Positions 53,130-64,000 of a stretch of 64,000 nt of DNA are shown here, one piece after another. The stretch comes from Chelonoidis abingdonii (lineage: Eukaryota; Chordata; Testudines; Testudinidae): the NCBI RefSeq assembly GCF_003597395.2, contig NC_133774.1, positions 37,262,048-37,326,047 of the forward strand, written 5' to 3'. A program made the translations under genes and the position numbers. Each line of letters opens with the position of its first letter. The stretch's first letter is position 1. The notes beneath the pieces were generated by a model. It had not been told where the DNA came from, searched no databases, and was given only the letters and a program-made list of their open reading frames with translations.

Positions 53130-53803
53130 TGTCATAATGCCTCTATATAAATCCAGGGTATGCCAGTGACTTGAATACTACATGCATTTCTAGTCACCCA
53201 ATCTCAAAAAAGATGTATTAGAATTGGAAAAGGTACAGAGTAGGACAGCAAAAATTGTTAGGGGTATGGAACAACTTCTGTATGAGGAGAGATGAAAAAG
53301 ACTGGGACTTTTCAGCTTGTAAAAGAGAAAACTAAGGGTGTGTGTGTGGTGGGGGTGGGTATGATAAAGGTCTATACAATCTTCACTTTCTCCTCACCAG
53401 TTAATAAGGAAGTGTTATTTATTTTTCACATAACGCAAGAACCAGGGATCACCCAGTGAAATTAATAGGCAGCAGGTTTAAAACAAATAGAAGGAAGTTC
53501 TTCTTCGCGCAGCGCACAGTCAACCTGCCAGGAGGTGTTGTGAAGGCCAAAACAGGAACTTATTTAGTTCTTTTTGAATCCTAGGGGATAGGTGTGTCAC
53601 TACTGATTAGCCAAGATGGTCTGGGATGCAACCCCATGCTCCTGAGTGTCCCTACCCTCTGTTTGCCAGAAGGTGGGATGGATCACTCAATGATTGCCTG
53701 TTCTGTTCATTCCCTCTGAAGCATTTGGCATAGGCCACTGTCAGAGGCAGAATACTGGGGTAGATGGACCATTGGTCTGACCCAATATGGACGTTCTCAT
53801 GTT
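53130..53803 (+). mobile_element. CR1 LINE 3' end, same family as the 20-23.6 kb copy
   Basis: It begins in ORF2 3' sequence ('tataaatccagggtatgccagtgacttgaatac'), passes 'ggcagcaggtttaaaacaaatagaaggaagttcttcttc' and ends with 'gatggaccattggtctgacccaatatggacgttctcatgtt'. Its parts align in order with 22940-23612. Confidence 0.92.
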
Positions 53804-53830
53804 ATCTATAAAGAGGGATATTTTTTTCCT

Positions 53831-54189
53831 GTGGTTTCAATTTGGGGTTTTGTAACATTCATATTCGTTTCTCTCCCCCCAGTAGACAGGTCTGTTGTTC
53901 AGACAAATAGAATAACACACATCCTTATCTCATTCTCCTTTTTAGTGGCATTATTTCTGGGAGTGAGTCATTTACCTAAACTCTGCTCTTACAAGACATG
54001 CACTCGGTGTTTAAATTTGTCATTACCTTTCTCTCTTGATACCTGTGTAAGAAAATAAGTTATACTGTTGATATTGTTTTTAAAAGTTGGTAACCAACAA
54101 TAGCCTCTCAACCCAGTTGAAGGCTGTCATTGAATTGCGATGATAAAGCAGATTCCAGTTTCTTAGATCAGGCATAGTAGATTTGTCAT
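53831..54189. other. intronic sequence without recognised features
   Basis: A short frame at 53831-54058 lacks any domain. Confidence 0.4.
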
Positions 54190-54759
54190 GTTACTGATTT
54201 GAAGTGGGACCATATAGAACATGGTTGCAACGAAGGTCCTGTAGTGGCACCAAATCTTGTACAAAGGGGGTCAAATGAGGTGTCTAAGACCAGATTATGA
54301 GTTGCTGGTTCTGATTATGCTGTCTGTATGCATGTGTCATTTTTGTAGTTGAAGTTATGAATATTAGCTACATACTGTCTGTATTTCAAACTTATGCTGT
54401 GCTTCTGGGTGACACCCCAGACAAGGTGGTGTTAGCTCTGCCTAGCCTGCTTGATGACCCATTAAAGACCATCAGCTACACAACTGACCCATTGAGAGAA
54501 GGCAAATATGCCTTGTACCTCAGCAAAGTATGCAGGAGCTTGCCCATGTGACTCCAGACTCCATTTTGCCATAATTTTCCACAGTAAAAACAAAGGGGTG
54601 ATGTTACACCTGGAAAAGACTATAAAAGGCTGATACCTCATCTCCATCTGGTCTTTAGTCCTGCTTCTTACCTCTGGAGGGACTTTGCTACAAATGGAAG
54701 CTCTACGCAAAGGACTGAATGACCCATCCCAGCTGTGGATGTACTCCAGAGACTTAGGG

Positions 54760-54944
54760 CTTGGCTACACTTGAAACTCCAAAGCGCTGCCACGGGAGCG
54801 CTTCCGCAGCAGGGCTTTGAAGTGAGAGTGTGGTCGCGGCTCCAGCGCTGAGAGAGAGCTCTCCCGGTGCTGCAGGTATGCAACCTCCCTGAGGGGATTA
54901 GCTTACAGAGCTGGGAGCTGCGCTGGATTTACAGCGCTGTAGCT
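54760..54944. mobile_element. truncated Harbinger-like MITE
   Basis: It starts 'TTAGGGCTTGGCTACACTTGAAACTCCAAAGCGCTGCC', nearly identical to the start of the complete MITE at 58050, and stops at 'acagcgctgtagctt' without the right end. Confidence 0.85.
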
Positions 54945-55092
54945 TGTGGCAAAGCAATTTTGGGGGCCTCTTCCATAAAAAAAAAAGTTGCAATACTATA
55001 GAATACTATATTCTCACAGGGGCCTCTGCGGGGTCCAGGGCCTGGGGCAAATTGCCCCACTTGCCGCCCCCCCTACCCCTCTGGGCAGTCCT
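54945..55092. mobile_element. truncated hAT fragment
   Basis: The text 'gcaaagcaattttgggggcctcttccataaaaaa...gcctggggcaaattgccccacttgccgcc' ends in 'GGGCAGTCCTG', a hAT terminus. The left end is missing and abuts the truncated MITE. Confidence 0.75.
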
Positions 55093-55426
55093 GTGTCTAA
55101 GGGAATTGCTTATGTGACTTGTGGTTAGCCAGTGGAGTGAGATCAAAGTCCTCTTTGGCTGGCTGGTTTGGTTTGCCTTAGAGGTGGAAAAACCCCAGCC
55201 TTGGGCTGTAACTGCCCTGCTTCAAGCAATTTGTCCTATATTGGCACTCTCATTTGGGTCCGGCCAGAACCTGCATTGGTACAAGATTTAGTTGTGTACA
55301 TCCTAGATTATTTGAAGATTACCTTCCAGTAATAAACATGTTGAGTTTTTGTGTGAATTGTTTGATAAACCTCGTGTTGTCAATATTTTAGAATAATTTT
55401 TGTATCTAGATGTATATGTATATAGA

Positions 55427-55660
55427 TAAGAACATAAGAATGTCCATATTGGGTCAGACCAATGGTCCATCTAGCCCAGTATCCTCTCTTCAGTCAGTTG
55501 TTAATGCCACGGAGGGGCTGGCCTGGGCCCCAGCTATACACCCCTGAATGTTCCTCCATGCACCCCATAGTTTGTGGGGGTCTGGTGTATACTTTCTATG
55601 AGACTACTGTGATCTAGAATTTCAGCACTCTCGTTAATAAAGGAACAAGTTCTTGCCTAA
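55427..55660 (-). mobile_element. CR1 LINE 3' fragment
   Basis: It starts 'aagaacataagaatgtccatattgggtcagaccaatggtccatctagcccagtatcc', the reverse complement of the CR1 terminus at 53770-53803. Confidence 0.92.
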
Positions 55661-58049
55661 AAGTTTTAAAGAACTGGGCTGTGTAGACAGAGAATACTAG
55701 GTTTTCCCCAAACTTCACCTATTAATAGCCCTTTGAATCTATGCCCAGAGATTCTCTCATATTCTGAAAATTGATAGTTTTTACTTTTTTAAAAAACACT
55801 TGTATCTGCTTCATAGAATTTGTGTACTGCAATACATATAAATTGGCATAGCAGTCCTGAAAGGCAGATTAAATAGATCTAGGATCTGTTGTTATACTCC
55901 TTTTTTATGTGATTATTTGCTTTCTATTTTAAGAAGATAAGCCCATTTTATCAACTTGTTTGCAAGCACTGTCTTGCAGCATACGTCAGTATTTATTATT
56001 TTACTTATTCAGGAGTGCTCTTCTTAAATAGCTACATGAATTTGTGTGCCTAAGGTACAAAATAAGTAAGTCAAAATGAGTAGTACAACCTATATTCATT
56101 TACCTAAATGGCTTGAATTTCAGAGGTGCTGAGGAACAGTAGGTCCATATTCAGCACCTCTGTAATTCAGGCCTCTTATTTAGGTACCTAATATTAGGCA
56201 TCCAGCTTTGAAGATTTTGGTCTTAGAGACCCTTGTTCTTCCAGAAGTAGAAGCTTTCTCATTCACTACCTCCTTACAGAGTTTTAATAAATTTCATTAT
56301 GATTCTGCTTGTCTAGTTAGAGCTTCTGAATATTTCATTCTTTATTATATATAGCCAGATGTCCCCTCTGACTAGCAAGTCATTAGCATATCAAACTTCC
56401 ATAAATGTGTTGTGTTTGTAGTTCTCTTCATGGGTAGATGACTGTTTGGGGAGAGAAGGCAGAGAACCTTTAAGATTCTCTCTTACAGGATAAAGTGCTT
56501 TCGAGGTGCAGCGTAAGCATTACCAAAATAGAAAAGACAGTAGATCTGAGTTAAGGATTTAGGGACGAATAATGAGCAATTCTCCTTTCAGAGTATGAAA
56601 ATATGGAAGAACAAGTTAGTTTCCTTTTTTAAAAAAATCCTGGTGGTAATAAAGAAAAAACATAAAGTATTACTGAAATGTTAGCAACCAGAAGATAGGA
56701 TCTAAAGAATGGATAGTTTACTTTTAAGGATCCCACATGCCAAACAAGCTAACTTTCTTGAGGTGGGCACATAAATGTACACAGAAGTTACTAGGACAGT
56801 TACTAATTAGATTTATTTCTTACAACTGAGTATTTATGGATAGGGCAGACAGAGCTTTTCTTTTACTAGTGAATTTGCTTTTACCTATTTTCAGAAGTTG
56901 TGGGGCTTTTTTCCCCCTTAGTTTCTCTACTACTAATGGGAAAAGTCAGTTTACCTGTATACTAAATAAACTACTTATCTGAAGAAGCTAGTTACATGCC
57001 TTGTTTTCTTTCTTAATAGTTTGCGATTGTTGAGAGACCGCAGACAGATGGATTAGAGCAGCCCTTGGTCTAATGTAAAACAGTACTTTACTACTAGAAA
57101 ATCAGTATTAAGTACATTGAACTTTCAAAAAATAAAATTTGCTTTGCACTGCTTATATACCATTTAAAATAGACAACCTTCTTTTGTTATAAAGAAATAA
57201 TGTAGTTTTATGTACCCTATGCTTTTGTTAAAATTGTCATTGTAGGGTAATACTGTGTTTTAGAAAACCAGGCCTTACAAAGCAGTACAAAATAGATACA
57301 TAACAAACCATCAGGTTTTGAAAAAAAATGTTAGAAAAATAATTTTTAAAATCTGCATTCCACACTGTTATGTAAAACTTGTCTTTAACATAGACTATTA
57401 ATATAATGCATTGGTCCTATTGAACTTTTATATATTTAATGTAAAATAGTTATTCAAAATTGGGAGTGCAGTGCTCCTACTAGGTGAGTGAGACAGTCCT
57501 GTGAAAAGCAATAGTTTTCACAAAGCTATGGACACTCTCTCTGTTTCACTATTATGAACACCGATTCAGAAACCTACTTTTTAGGAAACTGCTATGGAAT
57601 CTTTCACTTCATTATTATAGGAGCTGGCAACAGCCTCTGTATTTAAGTTGGCCAAAACTTTACATAATACAAGATTCTTGTAATCGTTTTTGAGAAGCTC
57701 TACTACCTGCATTGTTTGGAGAAGACTTTTGAAATTTATCAGGGAGAAAGCCTTGGGGCTAGGAACATGCCCTTGTGCTTGCTCCATGAAATTCCACTCA
57801 GGTTTGGGTGAGCTATTGGAAGTTGAAAATCAACACTTCTCATTTTTGGTTTGCATTTCTCATAATAATTTTGGCAGCAAGCCAATATTCTGAAGACCCA
57901 AGTCTCTTGCTGTCAGTGTAACAGCAGCACGCTGCTGCCTGGGGTTTTCAGAGAGCAGAGGCAGACCAGCTCCTGGTCACACCTTTAGTTGTGTGGGGGA
58001 AGTGTCAAGCTTGTTCTGTCTACCTCACACACTCAGTACAAATCACTTA
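55661..58049. other. AT-rich intronic sequence
   Basis: At 56085-56225 'gaatttcagaggtgctgagg...cagcacctctgtaattcaggcctcttatttaggtaccta' resembles an old dispersed repeat. No exon is recognised. Confidence 0.4.
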
Positions 58050-58346
58050 GGGCTTGGCTACACTCGAAACTCCAAAGCGCTGCTGCGGGAGTGCTCCCGT
58101 GGCAGCACTTTGAAGTGCGAGTGTGGTTGCGGCGCCAGCGCTGCAAGAGAGCTCTCCCAGCGCTGTACGTACTCCACTTCCCCGTGGGGATTAGCTTGCA
58201 GCTCTGGGAGCCGCGCTCTCAGCGCTAGGGCACTGTTTACGCTGGCGTTTTGCAGCGCTGTAACTTGCTATGCTCAAGGGTGTATTTTTTTCACACCCCT
58301 GAGCGAGAAAGTTGCAGCGCTGTAAAGTGTGAGTGTAGTCAAGGCC
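58050..58346. mobile_element. Harbinger-like MITE, complete, TTA target site
   Basis: The ends GGGCTTGGCTACACTC and, as reverse complement, GGCCTTGACTACACTC match at 14 of 16 bases. TTA flanks both sides (58047-58049 and 58347-58349), as expected for Harbinger. The 297-bp interior is rich in 'GCAGCGCTG' units and codes for nothing. A truncated copy lies at 54760. Confidence 0.88.
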
Positions 58347-58349
58347 TTA

Positions 58350-58605
58350 GGGTTTGCCTACACTGCAGTTAAATACCCAGCTGACTAGGGCTCACAGGGA
58401 TCCGTGGAGCTGTAAAATTGTAGTGTAGGTGTTTGGACTTGGGCTGGAGCCCAGGTTCTGGGACCCTCCCCCCTCACAGGGTCCCAGAGCTCAGGCTCAA
58501 GCCCAAGTCTGGATGTCTATGCTGAAATTTTACAGCCCTGCAGCGTGAGCCAGGTCAAATGATGTGGGCCAGCCAGAGGAGTTTAATTGCAGCGTAGACC
58601 TACCC
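58350..58605. mobile_element. second Harbinger-like MITE, abutting the first
   Basis: The left end GGGTTTGCCTACACTGCAGTT and the reverse complement of the right end, GGGTAGGTCTACGCTGCAATT, form imperfect inverted repeats. TTA flanks both sides (58347-58349, shared with the previous element, and 58606-58608). Most of the element is self-complementary, with a strong stem at 58435-58467 and 58478-58510. Confidence 0.82.
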
Positions 58606-59004
58606 TTAGTTTCTCAGTGCCTGATGATGCATTATGTGGGGGTTATTACAATTGCATAATATAATTTATTTTTACCTTTAAAAATACATTTAGGAAATTA
58701 CATGTAAAAAAATGTTAAAAGCAAGTCATTTAAGTTATAGGTCATGGCTCTTGAAAGCTGTGTTGTCTGCCCATGCAACCCTAATTCTTCTCCTTGTGTA
58801 TATGCATCGTGCTAACATACGTAACTTATGTGATCACATACCATTTTTCCAAAGGACTCCTGCCACATTCAGTGCACAGGATGGATGGGGCTCAAGGAAT
58901 GAATGAGGGTAGTGTACTAAATGTGGCTGTTGTTTTTAGGAATCCTTCCTTTCCTGCTGTAGAAGTTAAAATGTGTAGAGAATGAGATAGGCAGTGTGTT
59001 TCAG

Positions 59005-59160
59005 GAAAAGAAAATGTTCTGGTGTTTAAGGCAGAAAAACTCGGTTCCATTCATGCATCTGCCACAGACTTCCTGTGTGATGCCGAGCAAGTCACTTAAA
59101 CACAAATTTTGGCAAGTGGCCACTAATTGTCTGTTCCTCAGTTCTGTGTACCCAGCCTGG
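59005..59160 (+). repeat. MIR-like SINE fragment
   Basis: The text 'ttccattcatgcatctgccacagacttcctgtgtgatgccgagcaagtcacttaa' follows the MIR core order ('...tgtgaccttgggcaagtcac'). Confidence 0.7.
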
Positions 59161-59284
59161 AGTCTGATTTGCAGAAGTACAGAGCACTCACTACTACAAC
59201 TGAAGTGAGTAGGAGCTGTGGATGCTTAACATTTGGGCAGTAAAGCAGCATGACCTGAAGGAACGAGCTCAGTGTTGAAAGTCA

Positions 59285-59405
59285 TGAGGTTCTGCCAGTA
59301 ATTCACTGTGAGGCCTCAGGCAAGTTTTTGTCTCCATTAGCCCATCTGTAAAATGAGGATAATACTCTGATTTGAAATGCAATCTGTGCGTTTGTGAAAT
59401 GCTCA
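59285..59405 (+). repeat. MIR-like SINE fragment
   Basis: The text 'ctgccagtaattcactgtgaggcctcaggcaagtttttgtctccattagcccatctgtaaaatgaggataatac' is a recognisable MIR core and tail. Confidence 0.75.
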
Positions 59406-60148
59406 GATGATACAGTTGCACTAGCAACCTTAATTCTTATATTTCATGTTTTTCCAGTGCTTGATCTTGCAACCTAAATTAATGTTGTTTTAATGTAGAT
59501 TTTTGTATGTAATTTACTTACATAGCACTGTATTTTTATAGTGCTGAGATGTTATCTAATTTCTAACTGCATGTGCAGATAGGGAACATCTGTTTAACCC
59601 CTCAAACAAAGGAATGTAACCTTTTTTCTCTCTGAGGTCCTGCCATCTGCATTAAGTATAAATCTGAATCTAGTTTGTTACTTGAATACATGGCCACCTG
59701 ATGCAGTGGAAAGAATGAGCTATAATCACATATTATAAAATGTGCATTAAATAGATGGATAATTTAATAATTAGACATTCTTCAGGTGGTGGTAGTGAAG
59801 TTATTAAGGAACAGCAACTGGAAACAAATTCCCATTTTGTTTTTGAACAGTTGGTATTTAATTTTAGGTTATAAAAGATTTATATTTTCTGGTATTTGAA
59901 TCTCAAACACTTGATATCAAGAAGTAGGTCCAGTAGTAGTTCATGTCATTGTAGCAGTTGGTCATAAAATGTATATCAGAAATAATTCTTCCTAATTATC
60001 TGTGAACTTCCAAATATTAGTAAACTGCCTAAGCTTGTATTTGTATCTGTATCTTTTATTATATGAGTACTTTTATGTAGTAGTCCTAAAAATGACCTGT
60101 GGCAAGAGTGTGGCTTTTATAAGTATATTTGGTTAAAAGTGAACTGAA

Positions 60149-60172
60149 GTGTGTGTGTGTGTGTGTGTGTGT
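60149..60172. repeat. (GT)12 microsatellite
   Basis: Twelve uninterrupted GT units followed by ACACACA. Confidence 0.97.
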
Positions 60173-60239
60173 ACACACATAAAGTTACTGATGATTGTAT
60201 TCCGCTAGCAATATTGCTGTAGTTTTATTCACAGAGATC

Positions 60240-60600
60240 TAATGTTAAAATTCAGCCAGGTGCTCTCCATTTGCTCTAGCAAAGCACTTAAGCACATGCT
60301 TAGTGTTAATCTTCAGTTGGGAGTACTGTCATGCTTAAAAGTTGAGTTTGTGCCTAAAAACTTTTCTGGATCAGAGTTAGTCTTCAGCACCTTGCAAGAT
60401 CAGGCGCTTGATGATTTGTTGGAGTGGTGCAGTTCACAAAATCCATCAAAAGCTATTTTTACTGTTCTGAGGATTTTAAAGTGGAGTAATATAGGAACCA
60501 ATCCTGCTAACATGACTCAAAATTACCATTGCCCATTTTAGTCAGCGGGAGTCTTGCCTTAGTTATGAAGATCAGACCCAACTGTGGATAAACTCAGTTT
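60240..60600. repeat. old dispersed repeat
   Basis: 'tctagcaaagcacttaagcacatgcttagtgttaatcttcagttgggagtactgtcatgc' is a text type widespread in sauropsid genomes. The open frame over it (60242-60541) is incidental. Confidence 0.5.
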
Positions 60601-63089
60601 ATAAAATATATTGCAAGATACAAGGATATTCCATGCACACATTGGGGGAGGGGATTGTCTTAAATGCTTAGTACAAGAATTTTTAATACTGCACTTCACT
60701 TAAAACTATGTTTGAGTTCAGTGATGTGACATCTCTTAATTTTTTTCCAAAACAGCATTCTGTGGTAATATATGATACTTAATTGCAGAATGCCCTATTT
60801 CAGAACTTATCTTAGATTACTAGAGACAACACTTTCAGACTCAGCTGGTCTATCCCACCTACATTTAAAAACAACAGTTCTTTGTAAGTCAGAATGTATT
60901 GGTTTTACTGTCACATGAGAGAACAGATAGTTGCTTCTGCTTTCTAGAGAACAAGTACAGATTGTGAAGCCTTCACTGTTGTATTACATTGTTCATGAAT
61001 TCAAGTTCAAGGGCCACTAAGACTTTTTTATATCAGTTGAAGTTAATCATGGTTATGTGAACAGATGAAATAGTATGCTTCATTCTTTTGTTGCTTGCAT
61101 AGTTTTTCTGTCTTGTACACAAAATATTCATGCATTTGAAATTACAGCTACAGTATATTTTAGATGTTTAAGTACTTTAAAATTCTCACCTAGATTTTTG
61201 TGGCTGTACGATTATATGTTCTTATTCTTATATGTCGTTATTCAGATAAAGCTCCCATAGTCGTCTGGGGTGCTTTGGCTGAATAAGGAAAGAATATTAA
61301 AAAGGCCCTACATAAGTTACGGAGTGATTTTGTATATTCTTGTGTAGCCCACAGCCCAGTGGAGCCTCATTCTTGACTGGAACTCTGACTACTACAGAAT
61401 CACAAATAATATTGTGTCTTTCACGATATTGAAGAATTTGTTGTTGTTTATATTAGGATTCAGATTTCATGCAGCAGAGTTCTGAATATTCCAGTTTTGG
61501 GTTTGTTTAAATATATATTTGATCTCCTTGATTACTCATATTGGGCCTGACTTTTTCAGAGGTTTAAAATGGTTTGGTTATTTGGATGGAGTTTTTATTG
61601 TATTTAGAAATTTAAGATTAATCAGCCCCTTTCAATAAAACACCTAAAATCAAACTCATATTAGCAGTATGTTTAGAGGATGTTGCTTGAAAGAAAAGAA
61701 AATATTTTGTTTTCTGATGTCCATCTGTGTATGGCACTTCTGCACTGAACAGGAAAAAGATATTTCCTGTCTCTAGATAGTTTGTTTCCTTTGTCTCTAC
61801 AATGAGAGAAAAAAATTCTTGTAATATTGATCACTGCTGTTTTGGGCCAACAAAAACATTTGATCAAAGTATTTTTTTTTTTTCATTCTTTACAATCACT
61901 TTTTCACCATTAGATATGGATTGTTGCACAGAAGAGACATTTTTAATTTATTTTTATCACAGGAAAGATAATTTTTGTTTTATAGATTAATAGTAATATT
62001 ACTTACAAAAAACTCATAAGACAATGTATAGTAGTGAAGTTCTATCTGCATAAGTAAGATAAACATTTTAGAAGGTTAAGATAGAAGTGTGTGTGTGTGT
62101 ATATATGAAACAGTGGCAAATATGCAAATTATTTGTTCTATGTAGACAAATTATTAAAAAAGCGCTATTTTTTCCACATTAATTTGATTTTTTTTAAAAA
62201 TATTTTTGATAAGCATCCATTCAGATTGATAGTCTAATTGGGTTTAGGTGATGGATTTGCTTTTGGAAAAAATACAATTTATTTTCTTTTAAATGAACTA
62301 ACTTCTAGAACATAGCAAGGGATCATGTGTTGTGGCTAGGAATGTGGTTTTCTTGGTGATTTCGCAGTTAGTTCAAGGAATCAGGTAATCCTTTGGACTG
62401 TTCTCATGTGTACTCAAATATTTGAGTATTACAGGCAACTCCTTTGCTGTAGGTCAAAATCATATAAGCATTCATTATAGTGATATTAGTGGACTACATA
62501 TTTTGTTATGATAGCTGACTAGGACTGCTTTTGAGTCAAAAATAGTCCAGAAAGCAGCTCTTAACTAATCCTTACTTTTATGACTTCCCTTTCTAATTTA
62601 AACAAATTAAGTGTTAAGTGCTTTCACTAAGCTTTTCTTTACACCAATGACTTGTGGCATGACATATTTTTATAATATACCTTCCTCTTTCTAAATCTTC
62701 TACACTATTTATATTATAAATTGTCTTAAAATACATGAGACACTGCAAGCCTTCATGTGTCTATAGGTATATGAGCAACCTTAAACTTGAGAGCTTTTTA
62801 TGGGAGGTTCTGGAAGCAGGGGATTGGTTGATTTGGGGTTTTTGTTTTGGTTCAAATTAGTATTTCATAAAGAAGACTTTCTTATTGGATGTCTAATACC
62901 CAGACTAGTACACATTTCAAGTAAATATGCCTCAAAGTAGTTATGCTCCAAATAGCAGGGTAGCAAATTGTTCACAGTAATGCTTAAGTGGCTTGCTCCA
63001 GCCAGTTGGAATTAATGTTTTGGTAATTATATTGTAAGGCGAGAGAGAGAAATTTATGATGGTACAAGATTTAAGAATACCACAGTGTT
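60601..63089. other. AT-rich 3' end of intron 1
   Basis: No exon or clear mobile element is visible. A GT/AT microsatellite lies at 62087-62105. Confidence 0.45.

Positions 63090-64000
<911 letters not shown>

Larger units (their letters stand above)
54190..55310 (+). mobile_element. candidate LTR-like or unclassified dispersed repeat, interrupted
   Basis: The region from about 54190 to 54755 and from about 55093 to 55310 reads as one dispersed repeat split by MITE and hAT fragments. A TATA-like box TATAAAAG lies at 54621-54628 with a CT-rich stretch after it, the layout of a retroelement promoter. An 11-bp inverted repeat AAATCTTGTAC (54252-54262; reverse complement at 55279-55289) sits near its edges, which would instead suit a TIR element. 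I do not see gag, pol or env sequence. Classification is open. Confidence 0.45.

Overview
This is vertebrate nuclear DNA holding the 5' end of one protein-coding gene, MAP3K1 (MEKK1), on the + strand. I see a CpG-island promoter with coding exon 1 (2694-3116), a first intron of about 60 kb (3117-63154), coding exon 2 (63155-63305) and the start of intron 2. The gene call rests on conserved N-terminal and exon 2 motifs and on splice phases that join the two exons exactly. No other cellular gene, rRNA, tRNA gene or CRISPR array is supported. The kinase, RING and PHD-like parts of MAP3K1 lie beyond the right edge.

The organism is most likely a turtle. The intron carries CR1 LINE tails of the kind abundant in turtles and other archosauromorphs, a tRNA-derived SINE head resembling the turtle Cry-type polIII SINE, several hAT elements with 8-bp target-site duplications (TSDs), Harbinger-like MITEs with TTA/TAA target sites, and only weak MIR-like remnants. 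Alu, B1/B2 and L1 are absent. This is a judgement from recognised repeat types, not a database match.

Layout: 1-760 is an inverted pair of a dispersed repeat; 810-1007 is a short hAT element; 2165-3440 is the CpG island with exon 1; 3430-9270 is mostly single-copy AT-rich intron; 9275-15375 is a dense cluster of transposable elements (hAT, Harbinger with a nested hAT, four minus-strand CR1 tails, a SINE); 20190-23612 is a long decayed CR1 with endonuclease and reverse-transcriptase remnants; 27285-29642 is a near-complete but inactivated hAT element whose transposase resembles the Charlie8/GTF2IRD2 type; 37540-38616 is a TIR element with an internal hairpin; 46257-46312 is a perfect palindrome; 51911-58605 is a second transposable-element cluster ending in two abutting MITEs.

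The main observation is in exon 1. The conserved N-terminus is in one frame up to about codon 73, and the conserved continuation is in the next frame, so the sequence carries a +1 frameshift at the C run 2912-2914. Only the shifted frame gives the correct phase into exon 2; the unshifted frame meets TGA two codons into exon 2. This is either an assembly or sequencing error in a GC-rich island or a real lesion.
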